The notes beneath the pieces were generated by a model. That model made no database searches. It was not told the DNA's origin and saw nothing but the letters and a program-made list of their open reading frames with translations. Position numbers and translations under genes: made by a program. This document shows, piece by piece, positions 7,439 through 15,662 of a stretch of DNA of 64,000 bases (positions within the stretch are counted from its first letter, which is position 1; every line of letters begins with the position of its first letter). Source of the stretch: Thaumarchaeota archaeon SCGC AAA007-O23 (GTDB taxonomy: Archaea; Thermoproteota; Nitrososphaeria; Nitrososphaerales; Nitrosopumilaceae); the NCBI GenBank assembly GCA_000402075.1, contig ARWO01000001.1, positions 1-64,000 on the forward strand, written 5' to 3'.

Positions 7439-8353
7439 TCATTCATGAGATAATGAAAGTAAATAGTTTATAGATTTGTGTAATTTGGTAGCCTCTGACT
7501 CAATCTTAGTTGTATCACTTTCCAGATCAAATCCAGTTTTTAATATATGAATTAATTCTGGCTTTCTGTGAAGATCTTGAATTTTTTTGAAATTGTTTCT
7601 GTTAATGTATCCCAAATAAAAGTAACAATCAGAAAACAATGAATTTTCTATCATATAGCGATATTTCTGAGAAATTATCTTAGAGTGAGAATTATCCTCT
7701 ATCAAATCTGAAAATCCCATCGTTGACTTTAACATTCTTGAAAGGAGAGATGGGGTGGCTCTCTCTATTCCAATTGACTCGGTTATTGGTGAAATTAACT
7801 CATTGATTTTATTTTTGTTGGATTCACGTAACATCTTTAGCATATGTATAGGACTGGGACGCTGAAAATTTAACCCAGATATAGCATCAGCAAGGAAATA
7901 TGCCGCACATTTTAACCACGAAGAAGAATATGGATCAGTGTTTAATCCATTTTTTGTCTTTGTTATACATATTCCCGCTTCTACCAAACAATTTTTAATG
8001 TAGGCGTTAAAAATTTGTTCTTTCTTTTCTTTAATTTTTGATAATAGCATACGAAGTTCCCACTGTTCGTCAAGCAAAATAGTCATACCATCATACTGCA
8101 ATAAAATATCAGGTGATGTTTCCTGTAACGTTCCATGATAAATATGATAAAATTCTCCGTCAGATTCAAGAAAAGACTCTTTTTGTTTTTTATCATCAAA
8201 TATTGTTATATCATATTCACAGCAATCATAGCTATGTACCTGACTTTTACAACCACCCATACCAACAGGGCAATTTTCAATCGAAAGTTTTTCTAATATG
8301 TTTTTAGCTTCCAAATCAAAAATCATGAGATTAGATTTTGTATAAAGTTTCAA
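7439..8353 (-). CDS. Protein of unknown function with N-terminal Cys cluster
   Basis: A 304-residue soluble protein that I cannot assign. Near residues 28-46 it has ENCPVGMGGCKSQVHSYDCC, a four-Cys, one-His cluster that could hold zinc or an iron-sulfur cluster. A beta-rich part follows to about residue 105, then a long helical part (KIKEKKEQIFNAYIKNC, SSWLKCAAYFLADAISGL). No signal peptide or membrane helix is seen. It starts at ATG 8353 (ATG at residue 10 is an alternative). tRNA-Glu lies about 100 bases upstream on the opposite strand. Confidence 0.7.
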   Translation of the reverse strand: MKLYTKSNLMIFDLEAKNILEKLSIENCPVGMGGCKSQVHSYDCCEYDITIFDDKKQKESFLESDGEFYHIYHGTLQETSPDILLQYDGMTILLDEQWELRMLLSKIKEKKEQIFNAYIKNCLVEAGICITKTKNGLNTDPYSSSWLKCAAYFLADAISGLNFQRPSPIHMLKMLRESNKNKINELISPITESIGIERATPSLLSRMLKSTMGFSDLIEDNSHSKIISQKYRYMIENSLFSDCYFYLGYINRNNFKKIQDLHRKPELIHILKTGFDLESDTTKIESEATKLHKSINYLLSLSHE

Positions 8354-8425
8354 AATGATAATTTTTTACCATTAATGTAAATGCTGATTGTTTTTACTTG
8401 TTGTATATGAAAACAAGACAATTGC

Positions 8426-8437
8426 TTTAAATTATAA
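8426..8437 (+). promoter_or_regulatory. Probable TATA box of tRNA-Glu
   Basis: TTTAAATTATAA lies about 20-31 bases upstream of the first tRNA base, in otherwise mixed sequence. Spacing and composition fit an archaeal TATA element read by TBP/TFB. Confidence 0.5.
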
Positions 8438-8456
8438 TTAATTCTCGTTTTTACGA

Positions 8457-8532
8457 GCTCCTGTGGTGTAGTCCGGCCAAGCATATTGGCTTCTCAAGCC
8501 AATGATCCCGGGTTCAAATCCCGGCGGGAGCA
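8457..8532 (+). tRNA. tRNA-Glu (anticodon CTC)
   Basis: A complete 76-base cloverleaf. The acceptor stem is GCTCCTG with CGGGAGC (one T-G pair); the anticodon stem is TTGGC/GCCAA around loop TTCTCAA, giving anticodon CTC for GAG codons; the T arm is CCGGG-TTCAAAT-CCCGG. The discriminator is A. No intron and no encoded CCA. Confidence 0.95.
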
Positions 8533-8580
8533 TATTTCATTTCAATTGGTTTCCTTAAATAATTCATACTTGTTTTTATT

Positions 8581-9267
8581 TTGTTGGTATTACGAGATTT
8601 ATCATTAAAACAAGAATATAGATCCGATAAGGATGATGTTGTATCAGAGTTCTTCATTCCTTGTTTAACTAATAGTATTCAGTATGACAGAACTATAGAA
8701 TTCATCTCGATCAAAAGCTTGAGTACATTGACTTTTGGTTTGGAAAATATACAACACAGCCATGCCAAAATCAGACTGGTTTCAGGACACAGATTTACTA
8801 CTTCTGACTTGGATGCAATAGTAAAACTCTTTGACCAACATAATACTAGTAAATTAAACGGCAGACTTTATCTAGATAAAAAAATTACCGGTCTTATTCA
8901 AGATAGTAAAATTAGACAGCTAAAGAAGATAATAGAAGATTTTAAACTTGAAGTAAAAGTTGCTATTCCAAATTCAGAATATGTAGATGGGGTTTTTGAG
9001 GAACGTATGGGAATATTTAGGGATACAAATGATGATGCTGTTGCTTTTTCAGGCACATCAAATGTTACTTTTGATGCAGAAAATCGTAACTTTGAGTCAG
9101 TTGATGTTTTTACATCATGGGATGATAAAGCACGTGTAGAAACTAAGATAAAGAATTTTGAAAACCTGTGGACCAATAAGACAAATTATGTTGAAATATA
9201 TGATCTGGTATACGCAGAGAAAAAAAATCTTTTAAAATATACAACAGAATGGGCAGTGTATACATAA
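8581..9267 (+). CDS. PLD-like domain protein, helicase-less and catalytically degenerate
   Basis: A 228-residue protein matching the N-terminal PLD-like nuclease domain usually fused to DEAD/SNF2-type helicases in defence-related proteins: FFIPCLTNSIQYDRTIEF, then KIRLVSG, then VAFSGTSNVTF and NFESVDVFTSW. In those relatives the catalytic segment reads like FHEKIGIF; here it is FEERMGIFRD, so His and Lys are replaced. No helicase domain follows, because the frame stops 5 bases before a convergent gene. Start is TTG 8581 with no clear alternative. It lies 48 bases after tRNA-Glu. It may be a remnant or a repurposed binding domain. Confidence 0.68.
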   Translation: MLVLRDLSLKQEYRSDKDDVVSEFFIPCLTNSIQYDRTIEFISIKSLSTLTFGLENIQHSHAKIRLVSGHRFTTSDLDAIVKLFDQHNTSKLNGRLYLDKKITGLIQDSKIRQLKKIIEDFKLEVKVAIPNSEYVDGVFEERMGIFRDTNDDAVAFSGTSNVTFDAENRNFESVDVFTSWDDKARVETKIKNFENLWTNKTNYVEIYDLVYAEKKNLLKYTTEWAVYT

Positions 9268-9271
9268 TAGA

Positions 9272-9868
9272 TTAGAATTCAAAGTCTTTCATATCCATTT
9301 TTGATGTGTTTTGATAAAAATTCATTCTTGAAATTTTATAATAAATTATTTCGCCCTGTCGTTGTATCACTGCAATGATTGGCTCTTTGCCCATCTTGGT
9401 TATTTCTTCAACTTTTTTTTGTAATTTTCCCATCTTTTCCTGTTTGCCCTCATTGAGACCAAAGACCAAAAACTTGGCTCCCTTTTCTCCAAAATCTCCT
9501 TTGGCATAAACTCTAAAGTCTGAACCAAAACCAAATCCATCTTTAACGGTATAACCTTTGTTTCTTAAATCACGATAAACTAAAAATTTTGTTAGAATAT
9601 CCCCATGCTGTTTTTTGCAAATTTGTAAAAACGAATCAAAGTCTATGTTCTTTTTTCCCTTAAAAAGAGCCAGTCTACCAATGTATAAAAGATAAAGAGA
9701 TTCAAATGGTTTTAGGAATAATTTATCTTCCTCCATTTCTCCGTAACCTTTCTGCTCAAGATCTTGTTGTCTATTAGGTTCTAAGATTATGGTCTGGTTT
9801 TTTATCAAGACACCTTGTATTTCTGGGTCTGCTTCAATTGACATGAAAAATTTGCTATTATTTACCAT
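9272..9868 (-). CDS. endA: tRNA intron endonuclease subunit, EndA-like
   Basis: A 198-residue protein with the EndA C-terminal domain: FLVYRDLRNKGYTVKDG, FGSDFRVYAKG and a Lys-bearing strand near the end (KEPIIAVIQRQGEIIYYKI). EndA removes tRNA introns at bulge-helix-bulge sites. The catalytic Tyr region and a candidate Lys are present, but the position of the catalytic His (HS before YLV in relatives) reads GEKGAKFLV, so His seems to be Gly. In heterotetrameric crenarchaeal enzymes one subunit is structural; this could be such a subunit. Substrates exist: tRNA-Ser in this window carries an intron. Confidence 0.78.
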   Translation of the reverse strand: MVNNSKFFMSIEADPEIQGVLIKNQTIILEPNRQQDLEQKGYGEMEEDKLFLKPFESLYLLYIGRLALFKGKKNIDFDSFLQICKKQHGDILTKFLVYRDLRNKGYTVKDGFGFGSDFRVYAKGDFGEKGAKFLVFGLNEGKQEKMGKLQKKVEEITKMGKEPIIAVIQRQGEIIYYKISRMNFYQNTSKMDMKDFEF

Positions 9869-9920
9869 ATAAGGTCTTAAGTATAACCGTTAAAATATGG
9901 CTGAAAAATATCCGTAAACT

Positions 9921-10436
9921 ATGCACGGTGAATGCTATAGAAGAGGCAATGGACAACCATACACTAGAAAGCAGTACATAAAAGGCAAACCACAAATCAA
10001 AATCACTAAATTTCAAAGTGGTGGTGCAGATAGATTGCAAGACTATGATTATAGCGTACAGCTTTTGATTAACGAAAAAATGCAGATAACACATATGGCT
10101 ATTGAGTCAACTAGACTTGCAGCAAACAAAACACTTGAAAAAACAACCGGAGAAACTGGTTATTTTTCAAAACTTAGAATATATCCTCACGTCTTGCTTC
10201 GGGAGAACAAGATGATTGCAGCTGCTGGTGCAGATAGATTGCAAGAGGGAATGAGAAGGGCTTTTGGAAAGGCGGTGAGTCTAGCAGCACGTGTAAAGCG
10301 TGGACAGTGTATAATGGAAATGCAAGTAAAAAAGGAACATTTGGAAGCAGCTAAAAAGGCTCTAAAGGGAGCATGTGTAAAACTACCTGGAACACCAACT
10401 ATTAGAGTTGTACCTCTAACTAAGAAAAAGAACTAG
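9921..10436 (+). CDS. rpl10e: Large-subunit ribosomal protein L10e (uL16)
   Basis: A 171-residue protein recognisable from the start (CYRRGNGQPYTRKQYIKG) through HVLLRENKMIAAAGADR, RRAFGKAVSLAARV and the C-terminal KLPGTPTIRVVPL. It is the archaeal counterpart of bacterial L16 and sits near the A site and peptidyl transferase centre. The gene is divergent from the EndA-like gene (52 bases between starts), an arrangement linking tRNA splicing and ribosome genes. Its 3' end overlaps a convergent small gene by 17 bases. Confidence 0.96.
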   Translation: MHGECYRRGNGQPYTRKQYIKGKPQIKITKFQSGGADRLQDYDYSVQLLINEKMQITHMAIESTRLAANKTLEKTTGETGYFSKLRIYPHVLLRENKMIAAAGADRLQEGMRRAFGKAVSLAARVKRGQCIMEMQVKKEHLEAAKKALKGACVKLPGTPTIRVVPLTKKKN

Positions 10437-10686
10437 ATAATTCATTTTCATGTTCTTTTAGTAATTGAATGAACTCGGAAAATTCTTGCTCCGTTGGATT
10501 CCTTTTTAAAATTCTTCTAGATTGGTAATAAAATGAGTTATACAGTCTTCCAATTATTATCCCACGCCCAAATACATCTGGATTTTTTGCTTTCCCTAGT
10601 GAGTTAACAAGTGAAGTGATTTCATTTATTCTACTTGTAGATTCATGTATTTTCTCTTCCAGAACTTTTTGAATTTTCTCATCCAT
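10420..10686 (-). CDS. Small helical protein of unknown function
   Basis: An 88-residue, mainly helical, soluble protein: MDEKIQKVLEEKIHE, a coiled-coil-like segment, then GRGIIIGRLYNSFYYQSRRIL and a Glu-rich end. No Cys and no membrane helix. It starts at ATG and converges on L10e with a 17-base overlap of the two coding ends. Not recognised. Confidence 0.6.
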   Translation of the reverse strand: MDEKIQKVLEEKIHESTSRINEITSLVNSLGKAKNPDVFGRGIIIGRLYNSFYYQSRRILKRNPTEQEFSEFIQLLKEHENELSSSFS

Positions 10687-10736
10687 GGCTTAAGTATATT
10701 GATTATAGTTAAAAAGAATGTGAAAAATCATTACGC

Positions 10737-10743
10737 TTTAATA
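10737..10743 (+). promoter_or_regulatory. Probable TATA box of tRNA-Gly
   Basis: TTTAATA lies 25-31 bases before the first base of tRNA-Gly, at the usual archaeal distance. It is a short, AT-only motif in AT-rich DNA, so support is modest. Confidence 0.4.
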
Positions 10744-10767
10744 GACTTGTGCAAAATTATCGATCAA

Positions 10768-10841
10768 GCAGTCGTAGTATAGTTTGGTTATTATTCTAGC
10801 TTGCCAAGTTAGTGACCCGGGTTCAAATCCCGGCGACTGCA
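10768..10841 (+). tRNA. tRNA-Gly (anticodon GCC)
   Basis: A complete cloverleaf. Acceptor stem GCAGTCG pairs with CGACTGC; anticodon stem CTAGC/GTTAG (one G-T pair) encloses loop TTGCCAA, giving anticodon GCC for GGC/GGT codons; T arm CCGGG-TTCAAAT-CCCGG; discriminator A. No intron and no encoded CCA. Confidence 0.95.
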
Positions 10842-10872
10842 TTGTTTTTGAAAAATGACTGTGTGATTTTAG

Positions 10873-11304
10873 TTAGATTTTTTTTCTCAATCCATTTTTT
10901 ATTATATCTATTGCTTCTATGGCTTTATCTGGCTTTGGTAACTGAACCATGAAAATTTTGTCTTGGTTGACTTCAGAATAATTTGGCGGAGACAAAGCAA
11001 GCATAGTTGTATTCGCCAAACACTCGAAAAATTCAAGTGATTCATTTGCGTAAACTAGGAATTCTTCATGTATTTCTCCATAGGAAAAATCAAGCATGAT
11101 TTCAACAAAGACGTGGCCTAATCCATCCTGTAATATGTTGAGATTGGTATTAACAGAAACAGGCTTGCCTTGAATTTTTGACATTATGTCATCAAACTTT
11201 CTATCATCTAATATGATCCTAGGCACATTTTTTCCATTAAAATCAAAAACATCAATCTCCTTGTATACGCGTGCAAGCAGTTTTTCCATTTCTTCGTCGA
11301 CCAT
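10873..11304 (-). CDS. Protein of unknown function next to a Na+/H+ antiporter
   Basis: A 143-residue acidic soluble protein, not recognised. It has a central beta section (SVNTNLNILQDGLGHVFVEIML) and helical ends (ARVYKEIDVF; PDKAIEAIDIIKNGLRKKI). It begins 4 bases after the antiporter stop on the same strand, so both are probably one transcript. A regulatory or cytosolic accessory role for the antiporter is possible but only from position. Confidence 0.6.
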   Translation of the reverse strand: MVDEEMEKLLARVYKEIDVFDFNGKNVPRIILDDRKFDDIMSKIQGKPVSVNTNLNILQDGLGHVFVEIMLDFSYGEIHEEFLVYANESLEFFECLANTTMLALSPPNYSEVNQDKIFMVQLPKPDKAIEAIDIIKNGLRKKI

Positions 11305-11308
11305 TTTT

Positions 11309-12631
11309 CTAAGATTTAGAAAGTTTTGGAATTATTCTGTCGCCCAGACGAATAAGGAAGGGTGATATGAACGCAGTAATTATTGTTATCAATCCAATTA
11401 ACGGGAAAAGAAATGCACTAACTACGCCCATATCCACTCCCACTTTTACTATAACAATTGAAAATTCACCTCGTGGTGCAGATAATGCAAAGGCTGAACG
11501 TAATGATTTGCCTTTTCCCATCCTAAATGCTGTAGTACCAAGGAGATTTCCACCAAACTTCATTGCGATGGTAACTGCGATTAGTGCAATTGCGATGAAA
11601 ATGTAATCTTCTAATTGTGTTACGTCCATCAGTGCACCAACAGATACAAAGAAGATAGCAACAAACATGTCCTTTATAGGGCTAGACAGAATTTTTGAAA
11701 CTTCAGAAGACTTGGATTCTGCCACTAAAACACCTGCCAAAAATGCGCCTATGGCTACAGAAAGTCCTACCACGTTTGCTAAAAGTGCATATCCAAAGCA
11801 AACACCAAGAACACTAAGCAATAAAATCTCTCTATTTTGCGCGCTTGCAACCTTATCAATTAGAGGAGGAATAACTCGTCTTCCAATAGTAAATGTTCCA
11901 ACAATAAGTCCGCCTGCTACTACTGCAACTAAAACTACAGCTTCAACGGAGACAGTTCCGGCCAAAGCGACTGATTCAAGAGATGCGATTAGAATAACGG
12001 CAATAACGTCTTCAACAATTAAAATTCCCAAAATAAGTATAGATGACTCTTTTTTTATCTTTCCAGAATCTTGTAAAATTTTAACAATTATTGCTGTACT
12101 GCTGATTGATAATGCTGCTGCGATAAACAATGAATCCATAAAGTTTAGACCTAAAGCAGATGCCGCTAGAAAAACTACGCCTAATGTGACAAATAGGCCC
12201 AATGTACCAGCTCCAACCGCTACCTTACCAATTGAACGAATTTTTGCAAACGGAAATTCAATACCGATGACAAAAAGCAACAAGATAACTCCTATGTCAG
12301 CAAAAAGGTTCAATGCAGATATGTCGGACAGAATACCAATTCCTGCAGCCGGACCCGAACTTCCATTTTGTGGTAGAATGGATGTCCATAATGGAGAAAG
12401 AGGACCTATCAACATTCCGGCAAACAGATATCCTATAATCAAAGGCTGTCGAATTTTAAAAAATGCAAGCGTTACTATTGCTGCTAGGATCATAATGATT
12501 GCAAGATCAGTTACAAAAGTTTCGTGGGGAAGCTGCAAAGGGTTAACCCTTTCAACAAATGAAGAAACGTTTTCGCTCAGGGAAGATTGAACGCTATCCT
12601 GTGACTGTATCTGTAAAAAAAAATCTTTCAC
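11309..12631 (-). CDS. CPA2-family Na+(K+)/H+ antiporter
   Basis: A 440-residue integral membrane protein with about 12-13 hydrophobic segments from residue 40 to the end. Typical CPA2/Kef features are QPLIIGYLFAGMLIGP, the SISSTAIIVKIL segment, the acidic pair in GILIVEDVIAVIL, and FFVSVGALMD. It should exchange Na+ or K+ for protons and help pH or salt balance. No C-terminal TrkA-N nucleotide-binding domain is present, unlike Kef channels. The N-terminal 35 residues are a polar extension. Ion preference cannot be read from the sequence. Confidence 0.9.
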   Translation of the reverse strand: MKDFFLQIQSQDSVQSSLSENVSSFVERVNPLQLPHETFVTDLAIIMILAAIVTLAFFKIRQPLIIGYLFAGMLIGPLSPLWTSILPQNGSSGPAAGIGILSDISALNLFADIGVILLLFVIGIEFPFAKIRSIGKVAVGAGTLGLFVTLGVVFLAASALGLNFMDSLFIAAALSISSTAIIVKILQDSGKIKKESSILILGILIVEDVIAVILIASLESVALAGTVSVEAVVLVAVVAGGLIVGTFTIGRRVIPPLIDKVASAQNREILLLSVLGVCFGYALLANVVGLSVAIGAFLAGVLVAESKSSEVSKILSSPIKDMFVAIFFVSVGALMDVTQLEDYIFIAIALIAVTIAMKFGGNLLGTTAFRMGKGKSLRSAFALSAPRGEFSIVIVKVGVDMGVVSAFLFPLIGLITIITAFISPFLIRLGDRIIPKLSKS

Positions 12632-12735
12632 CTGTTAAATACACATTCGCGTGTTAAAAGTGATCGCTACAAAAGTTCAATCTTTCCAATCCTATCAGAA
12701 CTTGAGTGGTAATTGTAAAATTACCGTTGCTATTA

Positions 12736-12760
12736 ATAGTACGGTACCATACCGTAATAT
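12736..12760. promoter_or_regulatory. Dyad element TACGGTA-CCA-TACCGTA between divergent genes
   Basis: A perfect 7-base inverted repeat with a 3-base spacer (12740-12746 and 12750-12756), extendable outward by A/T pairs with one mismatch. An extra half-site-like TACCGT occurs at 12722. It lies directly before the ATG of a 35-residue zinc-finger gene and about 105 bases upstream of the antiporter start. It resembles an operator for a dimeric regulator; the regulator is unknown. Confidence 0.45.
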
Positions 12761-12868
12761 ATGATAGAATGTGAATACTGTACAAAAAATTTTGTAGAGA
12801 ATATGAATGGCTTGGCTGAGAAAACATTTCACGAAATGTTACATGAGCCAGAAATTGTCAATCAGTAA
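12761..12868 (+). CDS. Mini zinc-finger protein (35 residues, C2H2)
   Basis: An ATG-to-TAA frame of 35 codons encoding Cys4-x2-Cys7 (CEYCTKNF) and His24-x3-His28 (HEMLH), a C2H2-type finger with a long 16-residue loop. The pattern Y-C-x-K-x-F is typical of zinc fingers. Single-finger microproteins occur in archaea; DNA or RNA contact is inferred from the fold. It is divergent from the antiporter gene and preceded by a dyad element. Confidence 0.6.
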   Translation: MIECEYCTKNFVENMNGLAEKTFHEMLHEPEIVNQ

Positions 12869-12931
12869 AGCCCAATTCTTTTATTTTATTTTAGCGACCT
12901 TTTTAACAATCCGAAAGCAGATTAAGATATA

Positions 12932-13570
12932 GTGCCAACAAAAACAAATAATGATAACACTCAGAATTATTCTTCGCTGATAAAAAATCTTGAGAACATA
13001 AAAGCCGAGTTTGTAACTCTTAGAGAATATGTAGGTGACAATGATGATGAATTGTTAGAAAAAATTTCAGGTATATCAGAGATGATAAATAGAACAGAGG
13101 CATCTTCTGCAGAATTCCATAAAAAAGCCGATTCAATAATTCAGGAGTTACAAAAAATTAGAAATATTACGAATAAGGCGTCAATTACAACATCAAACGA
13201 AGTTATTGGATTATTGAAATTATCAGAATATCAATCGAACATACGTATGCTGGCTGAATCAAAATATGGCTCGTTAGGAGACATTGAAAAAATGGCAGAG
13301 CAAACAGCAGAAATTGTTAATCTTTTTGATAAGATATCAATTGAATCAGAAAAGAAAATTCCACTGCCTAATGAAGTTAGGCAGTGGGCCATAGGCACCA
13401 TTTTTGATTGTGCGGATAGGTGGGAAATCAGATTTGATGATTTGTTTAAGATGTTGTTAGATTCTTTGGGAAAAAACTTGCTGAAGGAATCAACAAGGAT
13501 GCAGCAAGTTAGGGATATTTTTGGTATGAAAGCGGTTGATAAAATCAAAAATGAATTAAAATTATCTTAG
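12932..13570 (+). CDS. Coiled-coil protein of unknown function
   Basis: A 212-residue hydrophilic protein starting at GTG. Residues 10-85 are strongly helical and coiled-coil-like (LIKNLENIKAEFVTLREYV, SIIQELQKIRNITNKA). The C-terminal half is also helical, with a more conserved-looking stretch NEVRQWAIGTIFDCADRW. No signal peptide, membrane helix or catalytic motif. It converges with the glycosyltransferase gene with a 4-base overlap. Not recognised. Confidence 0.65.
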   Translation: MPTKTNNDNTQNYSSLIKNLENIKAEFVTLREYVGDNDDELLEKISGISEMINRTEASSAEFHKKADSIIQELQKIRNITNKASITTSNEVIGLLKLSEYQSNIRMLAESKYGSLGDIEKMAEQTAEIVNLFDKISIESEKKIPLPNEVRQWAIGTIFDCADRWEIRFDDLFKMLLDSLGKNLLKESTRMQQVRDIFGMKAVDKIKNELKLS

Positions 13571-15597
13571 ACTCCTTCTGATTTATCAAAAGCTTCTAAA
13601 CTCTGCTTTTTCCTTTTAAGGATAGCAAATATTCCAATAATTACTGCGATCCATATAGAGGCAAAAAGAATGTTTGAAACGCTTGCATACATGTATGGTA
13701 CCATGTCCATCATTTGTTCCTGAAGTATCTCTGCCCTAAGACTGACATCCATCATTCCTGTGTGAAATGCAGAACTGTCCCTAGGAACAGCAGATATTTT
13801 TTCCGCGCTAGCAAGCATTACATCCAAGTCAGCCTGTATTCTTGTAAAATTTGTAGTGTCAGTTGGAAATATCCAGACTGGGTTACCCTCTGCAGGAAGA
13901 TATCCCTTGATTGCGTTAATATCCGTCATTATGGTTATTGGTTCAGAAGATGCCATAATTCTATCAAACAGTCCTATTGATAGATCCATGGGATAAACAT
14001 CGTTCTGATAACCGGTATATGCCATATATGCACCAAAGCAGATTACTGCCATTATGCCAGCAATTGCAAGTTTGTGTAAAATATCAGCCATCTTTTCCTC
14101 TTTTGTTTTGGTATAGTCAATTTTTGAATTACCTCTTTTAAATCTTGTATGCGAGAAGCTCAAGCAAGCAATGTACAAGAATCCCATTGTCTGCAAGGCG
14201 ATGATGGGAATCCATATAGGATTTCTTGAATAAAATGCGATTAAAATTGCCATAATTCCATAAATTCCAAAGAAGAGCTCTAGCAGTGTAGTCTTAGAAA
14301 ATGGCAGATTGTATGCCTTTTCTCTCCAATCATCAGTATTTTTAACAATGCCGTACTTTGGAGTTCGCAGAAATTCACTCTTCTTTCCTATCATAGCGTC
14401 TATTACAGCTATGGTGTTGTTTACCGCCATTCCCATGGAATAAATTATCAGATAAGGCATGGCTATTGCTTTTGCCTTTCGATCTTTATCATACATGTTA
14501 TGAATTATGAATAGATAAGCTCCTGGCCCCATGGCAAGGTATGTTGCAAGTGTTACCACTGGAAGGAAACTAACAATATAGAGATTCACATTAGATGCTA
14601 AAAGAATTGGAAGTGCAAGAAATTGAATTAACATTAATGGAAAAACGATGTGACGAGTTAGTTGTACAAAAGCCTGAAGTTTTGCATCAATTGCTATTTT
14701 TCGTTTTAGTAAAATACTGCCAAGAAGTTTAATTGCACATTGAATCGAGCCCTTGGCCCATCTGAACTGCTGCCTCTTGGCACCATTCATCTGTACAGGC
14801 AGTTCTGCATTAACAACTATATCCGGTATGAAAAGGCATTTCCAACCCTTCATCTGTGCTCTATAACTCAAATCCAAGTCTTCCACTAGAGTTGCGGTGT
14901 GCCAACCTCCTGAATCATCAATGCATTCCTTACGCCAAATTCCCGCAGTACCGTTAAAATTCATAAACATACTTGAGTTACTTTTTGCCTTCTGCTCAAC
15001 TAAGAAATGGAAATCTAGGCTCAGTGCCTGCGCCTGAGTCAAAGCAGAATAATTTTCGTTAACATGTCCCCATCTACATTGGACAAACCCAATGTTTGAT
15101 TTTGCAAAATAAGGTATTGCTTTCTTCAGATACCATGTTGGTGGGATAAAGTCTGCATCAAAAATTGCGACAAACTCACTTTTAGTGTATTTCATCGCGT
15201 ACTTTAGTGCCCCAGCCTTGTAGCCCTGTCTTGTTCCGCGCCTAACGTGAGATATGTCAAAACCCTTACCCTTGTAATTTTCTACAAGTTCTGCTACTTG
15301 CTCTGTAGTGCTATCATCAGAATCATCCAGGATCATGATACACATCTTTTGCTTTGGATAGTCTAGATTACAGACAGAGTTTATCAGACGACTCGCAACA
15401 TACTTTTCATTATATATCGGAAGATGAATTGTAACAGTCGGTTCACCTATTGACTTGGTAACCTGATTTTCTTTTCTTCGTCCTGAAAGAAATGCCAAAT
15501 AATAGAAATTACATGTATAAGAAATTATGATAATTGCGCAGGCTATGAAAATATAAAAAACAAAACCAGTGAAAGGATTTGGTGCTATAGGTTCCAT
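13567..15597 (-). CDS. Membrane family 2 glycosyltransferase, cellulose-synthase-like
   Basis: A 676-residue processive-type glycosyltransferase. A membrane segment (about 12-35) leads to a GT2 catalytic domain (about 50-285) with TVTIHLPIYNE, LDDSDDST, the DxD motif FDADF, VEDLD (the TED-type base) and QQFRW (the QxxRW product motif). Several membrane helices follow from about 300, and a last helix near 650 precedes a basic tail. It should polymerise a beta-linked polysaccharide from a UDP-sugar while exporting it. The polymer is unknown. No partner synthase or export gene lies beside it. Confidence 0.9.
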   Translation of the reverse strand: MEPIAPNPFTGFVFYIFIACAIIIISYTCNFYYLAFLSGRRKENQVTKSIGEPTVTIHLPIYNEKYVASRLINSVCNLDYPKQKMCIMILDDSDDSTTEQVAELVENYKGKGFDISHVRRGTRQGYKAGALKYAMKYTKSEFVAIFDADFIPPTWYLKKAIPYFAKSNIGFVQCRWGHVNENYSALTQAQALSLDFHFLVEQKAKSNSSMFMNFNGTAGIWRKECIDDSGGWHTATLVEDLDLSYRAQMKGWKCLFIPDIVVNAELPVQMNGAKRQQFRWAKGSIQCAIKLLGSILLKRKIAIDAKLQAFVQLTRHIVFPLMLIQFLALPILLASNVNLYIVSFLPVVTLATYLAMGPGAYLFIIHNMYDKDRKAKAIAMPYLIIYSMGMAVNNTIAVIDAMIGKKSEFLRTPKYGIVKNTDDWREKAYNLPFSKTTLLELFFGIYGIMAILIAFYSRNPIWIPIIALQTMGFLYIACLSFSHTRFKRGNSKIDYTKTKEEKMADILHKLAIAGIMAVICFGAYMAYTGYQNDVYPMDLSIGLFDRIMASSEPITIMTDINAIKGYLPAEGNPVWIFPTDTTNFTRIQADLDVMLASAEKISAVPRDSSAFHTGMMDVSLRAEILQEQMMDMVPYMYASVSNILFASIWIAVIIGIFAILKRKKQSLEAFDKSEGV

Positions 15598-15662
15598 TTT
15601 ATAATATTGTGAAAATATAATACGATATTAACAGTTAGGAGATTCATCGTTAACTGTATCTA

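Noticed and set aside
11667..12590. 307-residue + strand frame over the antiporter gene
   Set aside because: Antisense shadow: composition is low-complexity Ala/Thr/Ile/Pro and no domain is visible, while the minus strand is a clear CPA2 transporter.
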